Numbered from the stretch's first letter, positions 45,744-55,519 are shown. The stretch: 64,000 nt of DNA from Asticcacaulis benevestitus DSM 16100 = ATCC BAA-896 (GCF_000376105.1 NZ_AQWM01000021.1:1-64000); one strand, 5' to 3'. Numbers and translations are program-made. Notes: generated by a model from the letters alone, not told the origin.

Positions 45744-46799
45744 ATGACCGATCAGCCGATCCCGCACACCGCCGCACCAAAGCCCGTTCTGCGTCTTAAG
45801 AGCCAGAAATTTCGCGAGGCCCGTCAGGGAGACTGGCGCGCTTTGTCGAGCCAGCTCGACAAGGTCGAGAAACGTGGCCTTGGCAGTTTCTCCATCGAGG
45901 AACTGCTCAACCTGCCGGTCCTCTACCGTTCGGCCATGTCGTCTTTGTCGATGGCGCAGTCGATCTCGCTTGACCGCAACATGATCACCTATCTGCAGGC
46001 CCTGTGCGTGCGCGCCTATGTTTACGTATACGGTCCTCAGACCCGCTTGAAGGACGTCCTCAAAGGCTTCTTCATCCACGCCTGGCCGTCGGCTGTGCGT
46101 CAGTTGGCGCGTGAGATCGCTCTGACCTTTACGATCTTTGTCACCGGTATTCTTGCCGGCTGGCTGTTATGCAGCCACGATTCAAGCTGGTATGGCCTTC
46201 TTTTGCCGGGGGAGCAGGGGAGCCGCGATGTCGGCTCTTCGGCGGCGGAGTTGCGCAAGACCATCGGCGACGGCGGGGATCATGCCCTTTCGCCGTTTGC
46301 CGTTTTTCTGATGACCCACAATGTCGGGGTCGCTATCTCGACCTTTGCGCTTGGCGCCTTTTTCGGCCTGCCGACCTTCGCGCTCATCCTCTATACGGGC
46401 ATCACCATGGGCGCCATGGTCTGGCTGTTCGCACAGAAGGGCATGGGCGTTGAATTTGCCGGCTGGCTGACGATCCATGGCACGACTGAACTTTTTGCCA
46501 TCATCATCGCCGGCGCCTGTGGTTTCCATATCGCGCGGCGCCTGATGTTTCCGGGTGATGCCAGCCGCCGCACAGCCCTTGCCGAAGCTGGCCTTCTTAC
46601 TGGTACGGCCATGATCGGCGTTGCCATCATGCTGACCATCGCGGGGTGTCTGGAAGGCATCGGTCGCCAGACGATCACCGACACGATGGTGCGCTTTGCC
46701 ATAGGCCTCGTCATGCTGACCATCTGGTGCCTCTATTTCACGGGGGTCGGCCGCGGCAAGGCCGCGACCGACCGCTTTGGCAAGAGCGGGGACGCCTGA
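45744..46799 (+). CDS. Stage II sporulation protein M-like membrane protein (SpoIIM family)
   Basis: 351 residues from ATG 45744. A cytoplasmic N-terminus (about 1-100, QKFREARQGDWRALSSQLDK) is followed by about six helices between 125 and 345. VFLMTHNVGVAISTFALGAFFGLPTFALILYTG is the typical SpoIIM block, and TIHGTTELFAIIIAGACGF follows. SpoIIM-like proteins occur widely in non-sporulating bacteria next to RDD and MoxR/DUF58 genes; the function is unknown. Stop overlaps the start of the RDD gene. Confidence 0.88.
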   Translation: MTDQPIPHTAAPKPVLRLKSQKFREARQGDWRALSSQLDKVEKRGLGSFSIEELLNLPVLYRSAMSSLSMAQSISLDRNMITYLQALCVRAYVYVYGPQTRLKDVLKGFFIHAWPSAVRQLAREIALTFTIFVTGILAGWLLCSHDSSWYGLLLPGEQGSRDVGSSAAELRKTIGDGGDHALSPFAVFLMTHNVGVAISTFALGAFFGLPTFALILYTGITMGAMVWLFAQKGMGVEFAGWLTIHGTTELFAIIIAGACGFHIARRLMFPGDASRRTALAEAGLLTGTAMIGVAIMLTIAGCLEGIGRQTITDTMVRFAIGLVMLTIWCLYFTGVGRGKAATDRFGKSGDA

Positions 46800-47719
46800 T
46801 GGCCAAGCGCGAAAAACGCGACCTGATCGGCGATGCGCCCTACGGCGAATATGGCCGTACTGCCAGCGAAATCCTGACGCCCGAAGGCGTGATCCTGCCC
46901 TTTATCAACGCCACGTTTGGCGAGCGGGTAGGGGCCTTGGTCATCGACATCCTGATCATGATCGTGGTGCCGATACTTGTCCTTATCGTCTGGTTGATCC
47001 TGCCGCTGGAGCATGTCTTCGAAGATAACAAGAACAAGGCGTTGGCGTCCTTCCTGCAGATCATCGCCTTGTTCTTCCTGTTCTTTTTGCGGTCTGGTTA
47101 CTTCATCTTTTTCGAGATGGGCGCGCGCGCTGCCACACCTGGCAAGCGCGCCATGAAGTTGCGTGTCATCTCGCAGGACGGTGGTCGCCTGACGCCTGCG
47201 GCGGTCTTTACGCGTAACGCCATGCGCGAGGTTGAGCTCTACCTGCCGGTACCTCTGGTCTTCGTCATGGTCGCAGGCAGTCATAGTCTTGGCGCCTGGC
47301 TGGCCGGCCTGTGGGCGCTGGGCATGCTTCTTTTGCCCCTGTTCAACACGCAGCACGCGCGGCTGGGTGATTTCCTGGCCGGTACCCGCGTGGTGCATAT
47401 GCCCAAGGCGTCGCTCAGCTATGACCTGGCCGATCTCGAAAGTGATCGTGGGCTTGGCATCAGCTTTACGCCGGAGCAACTGGCCTATGGCGAGATGGAG
47501 CTGAGTGTGCTGGAGCAGGTCTTACGTGAGCGTAAAACTACGGTCATGCGGGCGGTGGCCGTGAAGATCAAGGCGCGCATCGGCTGGGTCGATCCCCAAA
47601 ACGATGCGCCGAACGACGAGAGCTTTCTTCGGGCCTATTACGGCGCGCTGCGCGCGCATCTGGAGAGCCGGATGTTGCTCGGCAAACGCCGCAAGGATAA
47701 GAACGCAGCGCCGGTCTAG
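46799..47719 (+). CDS. RDD family membrane protein
   Basis: 306 residues. NATFGERVGALVIDILIMIVVPI holds the R..A..iD motif of the RDD family at the first membrane helix. FEMGARAATPGKRAMKLRVISQDGGRLTPAAVFTRN carries the TpGKr and conserved Arg features (second RDD signature). Four helices, then a charged ~90-residue tail. Last gene of the MoxR operon. Likely a cation-antiporter-like or structural protein; not established. Confidence 0.88.
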   Translation: MAKREKRDLIGDAPYGEYGRTASEILTPEGVILPFINATFGERVGALVIDILIMIVVPILVLIVWLILPLEHVFEDNKNKALASFLQIIALFFLFFLRSGYFIFFEMGARAATPGKRAMKLRVISQDGGRLTPAAVFTRNAMREVELYLPVPLVFVMVAGSHSLGAWLAGLWALGMLLLPLFNTQHARLGDFLAGTRVVHMPKASLSYDLADLESDRGLGISFTPEQLAYGEMELSVLEQVLRERKTTVMRAVAVKIKARIGWVDPQNDAPNDESFLRAYYGALRAHLESRMLLGKRRKDKNAAPV

Positions 47720-47954
47720 CCCGATGAAGGCTTATATCCGGCCTCTGGATCCCTTACCCAAAAGGGTGATGACAAGGACAGGTTCCAAGCGCGGTGGGAA
47801 GCTATAGATGACGGGCGTGGGCTGGTCGTCGTTGAAGGGCAGACTTAGGCGTGCCTGATCCCATCACATCGGTGGCGAATGGCGCTATGTCGCTCGAGGC
47901 GGGCGCTTTGTCTGCAAATAGGGCGAGGGTGGGCTTGGACGGGGCAGTGTTTGC

Positions 47955-48704
47955 TTATTCAAATACGGACGCGGTTTGTTCGGGATCGCGTTTGTCCTTG
48001 CTTTCGCGCAAGGTGACGTAGATGGCGGCGTAAAGCACATTGCCGAACACGCCCAGGATGTCGGTGGCGGCGGTGGTCAGCGGCGTCAGGATGGTGTGTG
48101 GCAGCAAGGACATCTGCATTGAGCCCGCCACCATGCCGGTGAGTATGGCGACGACAATGCCGCTCAGCAGGCCTATCAGGAAGATCGAGCCGCGGTGGTT
48201 GCGCGTCAGGAACAAGGAGCGCTTGAGGGCGCCGATGACGCCCAGATGGCGTTCTCCGACGTAGCATGGGATAACCACACTTAGTCCCAGGCTGAGGATG
48301 ATGCCGGGTATGATGAGGGCGATGAAGCCAAGCCCGATCCACAAGGCGCTCAAGATCGAAATCGCCAGGATGGGCAAGGCGTTGTGCAGAGCGCTGGCGA
48401 TAATCTGGTTGATACGGGGCGTTTTGCCGACAGCGCGCAGAATGGCGACCTCGGTGACCATCGATATATTGAGCAGGTACAAAAAGATGCCCAGCAGGAC
48501 GACCACGAGACCAACCCAGGACGAGGTTATCGAGGTGAAGACATTGTTGTAGGCATCGTCGATATCGGCATAGATATTACCGATGAAGCTCAAGGCGAGG
48601 TCGGGCAGGACATAGCTCAGCAGGCCGAGCAGAAAGATCAGCGGAAAATTTTCGCTAAGCAGTTTGAAAAAACGACTGAAAGCGATTGAAGACGAGAAGG
48701 TCAT
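47955..48704 (-). CDS. Multi-spanning membrane protein (YciC/glycerophosphodiester-domain-like)
   Basis: 249 residues with six hydrophobic helices and no soluble domain. GFIALIIPGIILSLGLSVVIPCYVGERHLGVIGALKRSLFLTRNHRGSIFLI (about 128-178) is the pattern P.I.....V..P......g..a..RS..l.rg of the YciC/YfhO-like and glycerophosphoryl-phosphodiesterase membrane domains. Convergent with the RDD gene. Function unknown. Confidence 0.65.
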   Translation of the reverse strand: MTFSSSIAFSRFFKLLSENFPLIFLLGLLSYVLPDLALSFIGNIYADIDDAYNNVFTSITSSWVGLVVVLLGIFLYLLNISMVTEVAILRAVGKTPRINQIIASALHNALPILAISILSALWIGLGFIALIIPGIILSLGLSVVIPCYVGERHLGVIGALKRSLFLTRNHRGSIFLIGLLSGIVVAILTGMVAGSMQMSLLPHTILTPLTTAATDILGVFGNVLYAAIYVTLRESKDKRDPEQTASVFE

Positions 48705-48772
48705 GTCATGCCCCGATGAAATGTCCCTAGATGCTGTGTCGCAGGGTAGGACGCTCTTGACCCCGTGCCAAG

Positions 48773-49855
48773 CTATTTCGTCTTGCCGCGGCGCAACGGC
48801 GCGGTTGACGAGCGCAGGACGATATCATGCGGCAGGATTTGATGCGGGGCCGGATCGGGCCAGGAGTTGCCGTTGAGGGATGGACCGCCCAGTGGCGACA
48901 GGCGTGTGAACAGAAGATCTCCGGCGGCGGCGCCCAGTTTTTCGACCGGTTGACGGACCGTGGTCAGGGATGGCCACAGCATTTCTGAGGTTGAAATGTC
49001 ATCGAAACCAACGATCGAGCAGTCGTCGGGCAGTTTCAGGCCCATTTCGTGCGCCACAGTGATGACAGCGGCCGCCATTTCATCATTGCTGGCGAAGATG
49101 GCGGTGGGGCGATCCGAACGGTCGAGCAGGCGGTGTGCGCCCGGCATGGCGGCATGATAGCGGAATTCGCCGTCTTCAATCAGGGCTGGATCGATCGTTA
49201 GGCCGGCCTCGTGCATGGCCTGTTCAAAGCCGGCAAAGCGCAAGATTGTGGCGGAGTGGTTGGGCAGGCCGCGGACAAAGCCGATGCGGCGATGGCCAAA
49301 AGCCAGCAGGTGCTGCGTCAGCTGGTAGGCGGCGCGTTTTTCATCTATTTTGACCGAGGGCAGGTGGCGCAGTTCGGTCACAGGAGCCACGCGGACATAG
49401 GGTACGCCGGCGTCATCGAGCACGCCCAGGACCGTTTCGTTGTCGGTGAGGGGGGCGGTCAGCACGGCACCATCGAGCTTGAGCCGACGGACCAGATCAC
49501 GGGTGCGACGCTCGATTTCGGGGCTTTGATAGTCCAGTTCCTCGACCACCAGGTGGTAGCCGAAATAGTGGCATCGGCTAAGCAGGCCGATCTGGACGTC
49601 GCTGGTATAGGCGCCGCCGGGATCGCCGTAAAGCTGAGCCACGACGTAGGATTTTTCCGGCGTCAGGCTGCGCATGCCGCGCGCTGATTCATTGGCCTCG
49701 AAGCCTAGCTCGTTGACGGCTTGCCTGACGCGGTCGCGCATGGCGGCCGACACATGTGGCTCGTCGTTGATGACGCGTGATACGGTTTTGATGGACACGC
49801 CGGCGCGGGAGGCGACATCAATGATAGTGGGCTTGCGGTCGGAGATGTCGGCCAT
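48773..49855 (-). CDS. LacI-family transcriptional regulator
   Basis: 360 residues from ATG 49855 (the upstream extension lacks family similarity). The HTH is at 10-30 (TIIDVASRAGVSIKTVSRVIND), followed by a hinge helix (about 50-60) and a periplasmic-binding-like effector domain ending in a DIST/SxxRQPVEKLG region. It resembles SalR-type regulators of glucan utilisation. Probably represses the adjacent GH16 and itself; a LacI-type palindrome lies 277 bp upstream of its start. Confidence 0.92.
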   Translation of the reverse strand: MADISDRKPTIIDVASRAGVSIKTVSRVINDEPHVSAAMRDRVRQAVNELGFEANESARGMRSLTPEKSYVVAQLYGDPGGAYTSDVQIGLLSRCHYFGYHLVVEELDYQSPEIERRTRDLVRRLKLDGAVLTAPLTDNETVLGVLDDAGVPYVRVAPVTELRHLPSVKIDEKRAAYQLTQHLLAFGHRRIGFVRGLPNHSATILRFAGFEQAMHEAGLTIDPALIEDGEFRYHAAMPGAHRLLDRSDRPTAIFASNDEMAAAVITVAHEMGLKLPDDCSIVGFDDISTSEMLWPSLTTVRQPVEKLGAAAGDLLFTRLSPLGGPSLNGNSWPDPAPHQILPHDIVLRSSTAPLRRGKTK

Positions 49856-50131
49856 GATGTCTTTGTCTGGAGTTTTTTGTAGAGATACCACGCGGCGCAA
49901 TAGGCCGCAATAGGCAGTGTGGCGATGTAACGCACTGATATTGATGAGAAAATCTCGTACAGCGAGGCGTGCGTGACGTCTTTTGTGGACAAAATTGGCT
50001 CGTTTGTCTGGCGTTATTGTCAGTTTAACAGGACAATAATTTCACATTTTAATAAAAATTATTTCATAAATATAAATAAAAATATCATATAATGCAGTAT
50101 ATTAGGAAAAATTCGTCCCCGTAATTTACAT

Positions 50132-50145
50132 TGACAACGTTGTCA
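50132..50145. promoter_or_regulatory. LacI-type operator palindrome
   Basis: TGACAACGTTGTCA is a perfect 14-bp palindrome with the central CG of LacI-family operators. It lies in the AT-rich gap upstream of the lacI start, so autoregulation is likely. No further gene is visible in 49856-50297. Confidence 0.7.
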
Positions 50146-50297
50146 CAACTTGTTGACCTTTGTTTGAATTTTTGCTTAGTCTGGAAACGTCGCAGAACGC
50201 CCCTTGCAAGACGGGACGCAGTCTGCCGATCTGCCTCGACATGAATTTGGGGGTGGGGTGTCGCCACGGAACAACAGTCGTGTCGACAACACAAAGC

Positions 50298-50337
50298 GCC
50301 TCCTGAGTTCCCGAGACTCAGGAGGCATCTTTTTTTT
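50298..50337 (+). terminator. Strong hairpin with T run beside the GH16 stop
   Basis: GCCTCCTGAGT (50298-50308) pairs with ACTCAGGAGGC (50316-50326), then ATC and a T run. The T run is on the plus strand, while the adjacent GH16 gene is read on the minus strand, so it could act bidirectionally at most; it may protect the GH16 mRNA 3' end. Confidence 0.65.
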
Positions 50338-51203
50338 CAGGGCTTCTGATAGACGCGCACATAATCGATCTTGAACTGCCACGGCATCGTCGTGTCATCA
50401 ACGCCGGTCTTGCCGCCGAAATCACCGCCGACCGCCAGGTTGAGGATCAGCATGTGGGCGCGGTTGAAGGGCCAGCTCGCCTTGTCGGCCTTGCCATCAT
50501 TGCGGAATTCAAAGAAGAAGCGGCCATCTACACCTTCCTTGATGGCGTCGGGTGTCCACAGGAGGCTGTAGGTATGCCATTCGCCACAAACGGCCGGCAT
50601 GGCCTTCAATATGCCCTTTTGCGTGCCCTTGACGTGGTTGTAGGCGCCGGTGTGGACGGTGTGATAGATGACGTCCTTGTCCCATCCCACATATTCCATG
50701 ATGTCGATCTCGCCGTCGTCGGGCCAACGCATGTTCTCCATGGCGGGCAGTTGCCAGATGGCCGGCCAGGTGCCGAGGCCGCAGGGCAGTTGCGCCCGCA
50801 CTTCGACATAGCCGTAGGTGTAGGTGGTCTTCGATAACAGTCGGGCAGAGCTATAAGGCTGGCCGCCCCAGTCGGCCTTGTCCTTCAGGTCTTCCTTGCG
50901 GGCTTCTATGACCAGATGGCCGTCTTCAACGCGTGAATTTTCTGGTCTCGCGTCGGCATAATATTGCGCTTCGTGATTGGCCCAGCCGTGCTTGTTGGCC
51001 TGGGTATCGTAGCGCCACAGCCTTGCATCCGGCAGGCCCGGGGAGGCAAATTCATCCGACCAGGCGAGCTTGTAACCTTGGGGCACGCCGCCGGGTTCAT
51101 CGATGCTGAGGGTGTCGGCTGCCGGCTTCACCGACGGGTCGGCCAAAGCGACCAGAGGCAGGACAAGGCCTGCGAGGGGGATCAGTTTTATGAACGACAG
51201 CAT
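50337..51203 (-). CDS. Secreted GH16 beta-glucanase (laminarinase-like)
   Basis: 288 residues from ATG 51203 with GGGAG upstream. Signal peptide (1-about 22, ending ALA). The GH16 domain begins YKLAWSDEFASPGLPDARLWRYD. VEVRAQLPCGLGTWPAIWQLP leads to DGEIDIMEYVGWD, the ExDxxE catalytic motif. This is the form typical of endo-beta-1,3-glucanases. With LacI and a sodium symporter next to it, it looks like a nutrient-scavenging gene, unlike the Tat-leader GH16 at 16365, which sits in a polysaccharide export cluster. Confidence 0.9.
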   Translation of the reverse strand: MLSFIKLIPLAGLVLPLVALADPSVKPAADTLSIDEPGGVPQGYKLAWSDEFASPGLPDARLWRYDTQANKHGWANHEAQYYADARPENSRVEDGHLVIEARKEDLKDKADWGGQPYSSARLLSKTTYTYGYVEVRAQLPCGLGTWPAIWQLPAMENMRWPDDGEIDIMEYVGWDKDVIYHTVHTGAYNHVKGTQKGILKAMPAVCGEWHTYSLLWTPDAIKEGVDGRFFFEFRNDGKADKASWPFNRAHMLILNLAVGGDFGGKTGVDDTTMPWQFKIDYVRVYQKP

Positions 51204-51284
51204 GCGGTTAACTCCCTGAGAGCGTTCGGTTTGGTGTTGCACACCCTGCCTTTGCGGCTTGATCAGAAGGCTACCAGATTATGG

Positions 51285-52889
51285 TTACGCAAACCAGACC
51301 ACAATGGCGCCGGTCAGGAGCAGGAGCGCTACGCTGAGATAGCGATAGTTCTGATACCATTTGACCGTTTTCAGATGCTCTGTTTCGGCCTTCCACACGT
51401 CTTTGGCAAACATCATGTGCCCGACGACGGCCGGATCGGGCGGCGGTGCGGTGAGGCTGCCCAGGAAAAGCGCCACCAGGGAAATCGCAAAAATGACAAT
51501 CGCAGCGACAAGAAAATGCAAGGGGATGGCGTGGAAGACCTCGACCCCGAAGAACAGCACAAAACTGGAGATCGTCCCGACCACCAGCGCGGCGCCGGCG
51601 CCTGGCACATTGGCGCGCTTGATGAACAGGCCGGCGATGAAGACCGCGGCGATCGGCGGGACGAAGTAGCACAAGATGGCTTGCAGATAGGACCACAGGT
51701 CACCGAAATGGACGATCTGCGGTGCCCAGACAATCGAGATGGCCATCAGCACAACGGTTGTCAGCTGTCCGGTCCGTATCAGCGCCATCTCACTCATGCC
51801 GGGACGCAATTTGCGTATAAAGTCCATGGTCAGGAGGGTGGAGGTCGAGTTGTAGATACCCGACAGATTGGCCAGAATCGAGATCAGGCAGGCGGCGAGG
51901 ATCAGCCCGACCAGTCCCGGTGGCATGACCCCGAAAACGATATGTGAAAAGACCTGGTCGGGATTGTCGAGTTTTGGAAACAAAAGCACGGCCGCAGCAC
52001 CCGGGATGATGACGAGAAACAGATTGGTCAGTTTCATGGCGCCGCCCATCAAGGACCCCCAACGGCCGTGATCGAGCGACTTGGCCGCCAGAACACGCTG
52101 CACCATGATCTGGTTGGCGCACCAGAAATAAAATCCGATCAGGGGCACGCCGGTTAAGAGGCCCGTCCACGGCATCGAGGGATCACTGGCCGGCATGATC
52201 AGCTTTAGGTGTGTGGGATCTAGCGTCTGCATCACATGGGTCCAGCCGCCGGTGACGCTGCCGCCGCCTACGGCCTTGAAGGTAAAGAAGGCGAGGCTGG
52301 CGCAGGTGATCACGAGGATCATACCCTGCACGGATTCGACCATGATGACGGCACGCAGGCCTCCCGCGATCAGGAAGGCGCCCGCCAGTACGGCCAGCAG
52401 GGCGCACACCTGCCAGAGTGGCCAGTCGGGGAACATGATCTGGAACAGTACCGCTCCGGCGAACAGCCCGCCCGCGGCGTCCAGAAAGACGCCGAGCGCC
52501 ACACCGAGGGCCGACACATAGGTTCGGACAAACTTGCCGTATCTCAGTTCGAGAAACTCAGGCACGGTGAAGACCTGCGATCTTATATAGGTCGGCAGCA
52601 CAAAGGCGCAGAAGATAGTCAGCACGATCGCCGCCATCCATTCGTAATTGTAGACCGCGATACCGTGGGCGTAGGCCGATCCGGTCAGGCCTACGAGCGA
52701 GGTGGCGGAAATGGTCGAGGCATAGAGCGCAAAGCCGATCCTGGGCCATGAGGCCGAATTACCGGCGAGGAAGTGATCGCGCGCCAGCTTCATGCGTTTG
52801 CGATCGCGCAGGCCCAGCAGGATCAGCCCGCCGATATAGGCGCAGAAGATGCCGATATCGAGCCAGGTAAGATGTTGCGTCAAGGGCAT
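51285..52889 (-). CDS. Sodium:solute symporter (SSS / SLC5 family)
   Basis: 534 residues with 13-14 membrane helices. WPRIGFALYASTISATSLVGLTGSAYAHGIAVYNYEWMA (about 48-86) is the typical SSS N-terminal block, and the conserved GGLRAVIMVESVQGMI (about 170) follows. FLGSLTAPPPDPAVVG precedes the last helices. Members take up sugars such as glucose or galactose with sodium. It follows in the same direction as the GH16 gene (upstream of it), so it may import the glucan breakdown products. Substrate not determinable. Confidence 0.9.
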   Translation of the reverse strand: MPLTQHLTWLDIGIFCAYIGGLILLGLRDRKRMKLARDHFLAGNSASWPRIGFALYASTISATSLVGLTGSAYAHGIAVYNYEWMAAIVLTIFCAFVLPTYIRSQVFTVPEFLELRYGKFVRTYVSALGVALGVFLDAAGGLFAGAVLFQIMFPDWPLWQVCALLAVLAGAFLIAGGLRAVIMVESVQGMILVITCASLAFFTFKAVGGGSVTGGWTHVMQTLDPTHLKLIMPASDPSMPWTGLLTGVPLIGFYFWCANQIMVQRVLAAKSLDHGRWGSLMGGAMKLTNLFLVIIPGAAAVLLFPKLDNPDQVFSHIVFGVMPPGLVGLILAACLISILANLSGIYNSTSTLLTMDFIRKLRPGMSEMALIRTGQLTTVVLMAISIVWAPQIVHFGDLWSYLQAILCYFVPPIAAVFIAGLFIKRANVPGAGAALVVGTISSFVLFFGVEVFHAIPLHFLVAAIVIFAISLVALFLGSLTAPPPDPAVVGHMMFAKDVWKAETEHLKTVKWYQNYRYLSVALLLLTGAIVVWFA

Positions 52890-53031
52890 GATGCCTCTCT
52901 CCCCCCATTATTGCGCCAACCTATCGGATTCCGGCATAGGTGCAAGTGTCGTCAGCCTGAGGGATGATATCGCTTGAAACTGTCAGGCCACGGTCTATGG
53001 TCATGGATCCGTCCTATATGGAGTGTATCCT

Positions 53032-54936
53032 GTGAGCTTTATCGCCGCCCTTGCCTTGTCTGCCGCGCTTTCCGGCGATGTCGCCACCTTGCATAAATAT
53101 GACGGTCTGTCCCTGTCGCCCGACGGCAAGACCCTTGCCACCTTCGAATCCGCCGCAACCGTGGGCTCGGTCGCATCTGTGCATTCCCTGCTGACCCTGC
53201 GCGATACGTCCGGCAAGATTATCGCCACGAACGATCCGTGTGCCGAGTGCAAGTATGACGCGCTTGCCTGGTCGCCGGACAGTCTGGCCCTGGCCTTTCT
53301 GGCGGCTGATCGCAAGTCCGGCGTGACCACGCTCTATGTGCTGGAGGGCAAGACCGCGCGCGTCGTGACGACGATCAAGGGCAATGCCGGTAGGCCACGC
53401 TGGTCGCCCGATGGCAAGACCCTGGCGGTGCTGGCAACGGTCGGCGCGCGTAAGGAAACCGGCGCGACGCAAGCGGGCGCAGCGCTCGTGGGTGAAATCG
53501 GCGTGGCGGGCGCTATCGACGAACAGCGTATCGCCACCGTGCCGGCGGCAGGCGGCGACTTAAGTTTTGTGTCGCCCGCGGATACCTGGGTCTATGAATA
53601 TAGCTGGCTGCCGGATGGCAGCGGTTTTGTCGGCACCGCCGCCAAGGGCGACGGTGACAACAACTGGTGGACGGCGAAACTGGAAGCTTTTGGGCGCGAC
53701 GGTTCGGAGCGGGTGATCGCTGCGCCGAAGCTGCAGATGAATATGCCGAAGGTCTCGCCTGATGGTCAGAACGTCCTCTTTATCGGCGGTCTGATGAGCG
53801 ATTTTGGCGTGGTGGGCGGCGACGTTTACAGCGTACCCTTGACAGGCGGAGAATTGCGCAACCTGACAGCGGATTATAAGGCCAGCTTCACCAGCTTGAG
53901 CGTAACGAAAAGCGGCGTGCTGGCGACCCTGATCAGCGGCGGCGATACCGGTGTGGCGCGCATCGATCCGCTCAAGGGTGGTGTAAGCGTCCTATCGAGC
54001 GGCCCGGTGTCATCCAGTGCCGGCGAGGGGCGCATGGCCTTCGATGCTGCGGGTACCACGGCTGCGGCTGTGGTGGAAAGTTTTACCCAGGCGCCGCGCA
54101 TCGCTTTTGGCAAGCCTGGGGATCTGAAGCCGGTGACCTCTGACAATGACGCGGTGACGGTGTCGTTCTCGGCCAAGAGCGTCACCTGGACGCACGATGG
54201 GTACGAGGTGCAGGGCTGGCTGCTCGCCCCCGCCGATGTGGAAAAAGGCAAGACCTATCCCATGGTCACCATCGTCCATGGCGGCCCGGCCTCGGCGGTC
54301 ACGCCGCGCTTTTCGGCGTCCGGTTCGATGTATGAACTGTTGAAAGGCGGCTACTATATTTTCCAGCCCAATCCGCGGGGATCGTTCGGGCAGGGCCAGG
54401 CTTTCACCCGCGCCAATGTGCGTGATTTCGGCGGGGCGGATCTGGGCGATATCCTGTCGGGCATCGACGCGGTGGAGAGAATAGCGCCGGTCGATGACAA
54501 GCGCCTGGGTGTCTTTGGCCATTCCTACGGCGGCTTCATGACCATGTGGACCGTGACGCACTCCAAGCGGTTCAAGGCGGCCGTAGCCGGCGCCGGCATC
54601 GCCAACTGGATCAGCTATTACGGCCAGAATGGCATCGACCAGTGGATGATCCCCTTCTTCGGCGCCTCGGCTTATGACGATCCGGCGATCTACGACAAGC
54701 TGTCGCCGATCCGCTACATCAAGAACGCGGTGACGCCGACCTTTATCTATGTCGGCGAGCGCGATGTCGAATGTCCGCCGGCCCAATCCATGGAGATGTG
54801 GCACGGATTGAAGGCGCAGGGCGTACCGACCTCTTTGGTTATCTATGAAGGCGAGGGGCACGGCATCCGCAAACCGGAACATATCCGCGATCTGAACAAC
54901 CGCATCACCGGCTGGTTCGATACCTATCTGAAATAG
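53032..54936 (+). CDS. S9-family prolyl oligopeptidase-like peptidase
   Basis: 634 residues from GTG 53032 (GGAG 8 bp upstream); a GTG at 53023 is the alternative. A signal-like N-terminus (about 1-14) precedes a seven-bladed propeller of WSPDGKTLA/LSPDGKT repeats (about 20-370) and then an alpha/beta hydrolase domain with the nucleophile in GHSYGGFM, the acid in VGERDVECPP and the His in EGEGHGI. It is a DPP/acylaminoacyl-peptidase-like exopeptidase, probably periplasmic. Confidence 0.9.
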   Translation: MSFIAALALSAALSGDVATLHKYDGLSLSPDGKTLATFESAATVGSVASVHSLLTLRDTSGKIIATNDPCAECKYDALAWSPDSLALAFLAADRKSGVTTLYVLEGKTARVVTTIKGNAGRPRWSPDGKTLAVLATVGARKETGATQAGAALVGEIGVAGAIDEQRIATVPAAGGDLSFVSPADTWVYEYSWLPDGSGFVGTAAKGDGDNNWWTAKLEAFGRDGSERVIAAPKLQMNMPKVSPDGQNVLFIGGLMSDFGVVGGDVYSVPLTGGELRNLTADYKASFTSLSVTKSGVLATLISGGDTGVARIDPLKGGVSVLSSGPVSSSAGEGRMAFDAAGTTAAAVVESFTQAPRIAFGKPGDLKPVTSDNDAVTVSFSAKSVTWTHDGYEVQGWLLAPADVEKGKTYPMVTIVHGGPASAVTPRFSASGSMYELLKGGYYIFQPNPRGSFGQGQAFTRANVRDFGGADLGDILSGIDAVERIAPVDDKRLGVFGHSYGGFMTMWTVTHSKRFKAAVAGAGIANWISYYGQNGIDQWMIPFFGASAYDDPAIYDKLSPIRYIKNAVTPTFIYVGERDVECPPAQSMEMWHGLKAQGVPTSLVIYEGEGHGIRKPEHIRDLNNRITGWFDTYLK

Positions 54937-54985
54937 GCCTGAAATAGGCCGAAAATAGCCTTGTATCAGGGCGCGCCTAGCCTAA

Positions 54986-55510
54986 ATGACAGCCATGGAT
55001 AAGTTCGGTTCGCTTCCACCTGATCATGTGCCAGACCTCCTGGCGCCGGGTCTGAAGGTGGTGTTTTGTGGCACGGCTCTGGGCCGCGTCTCGGCGGAAC
55101 AGCGCGCCTACTACGCCAATCCGGGCAACTTCTTCTGGCGCGCTCTGCATGAGGCGGGTTTGACGCCGCAGCGGATCAAACCGCAGGACTATGCCCGATT
55201 GCTCGATTACGGTATCGGCCTGACGGACCTGTGCAAGGCCCATTTTGGCAATGACAACCAGTTGCCGCAAGGTGCGCTCGACGCGGCGGCCCTGCGCACC
55301 AAAATCGAGCTTTATCAGCCGGAGGTTCTGGCTTTCACCAGCAAGACCGGTGCGAGTGTCTTGCTCAATCGCCCGACGGGCCGCATCCCACTCGGTTTTC
55401 AGCCGGAGCAGATCGGCCGCACGCGCCTCTGCGTGCTGCCGTCGCCATCGGGCCAGGCGCGCGTCTACTGGAGCTCCCAGGCGTGGCAGGATCTGGCGGA
55501 CGCGCTGTGA
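54986..55510 (+). CDS. mug: Mismatch-specific uracil-DNA glycosylase (UDG superfamily, Mug-like)
   Basis: 174 residues. VVFCGTALGRVSAEQRAYYANPGNFFWRALHEAGL (about 25-60) is the motif-I region of the Mug/TDG-like family in its GTA-type variant, and GIGLTDLCKA follows. Motif II appears as VLPSPSGQAR near the C-terminus (about 150). It removes uracil or thymine from G:U/G:T mismatches. Stand-alone gene; an orphan replication iteron lies just after it. Confidence 0.8.
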   Translation: MTAMDKFGSLPPDHVPDLLAPGLKVVFCGTALGRVSAEQRAYYANPGNFFWRALHEAGLTPQRIKPQDYARLLDYGIGLTDLCKAHFGNDNQLPQGALDAAALRTKIELYQPEVLAFTSKTGASVLLNRPTGRIPLGFQPEQIGRTRLCVLPSPSGQARVYWSSQAWQDLADAL

Positions 55511-55519
55511 TGCGCTTTG

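Noticed and set aside
51231-51250. Iteron-like TTGCACACCCTGC upstream of the GH16 gene
   Set aside because: Only the CACACCCTGC part matches one iteron; the GGGGK core is missing.
50964-51947. 327-codon plus-strand frame across the GH16 and symporter genes
   Set aside because: Covers the start regions of two clear minus-strand genes; composition is Asp/Gly/Gln-rich shadow.
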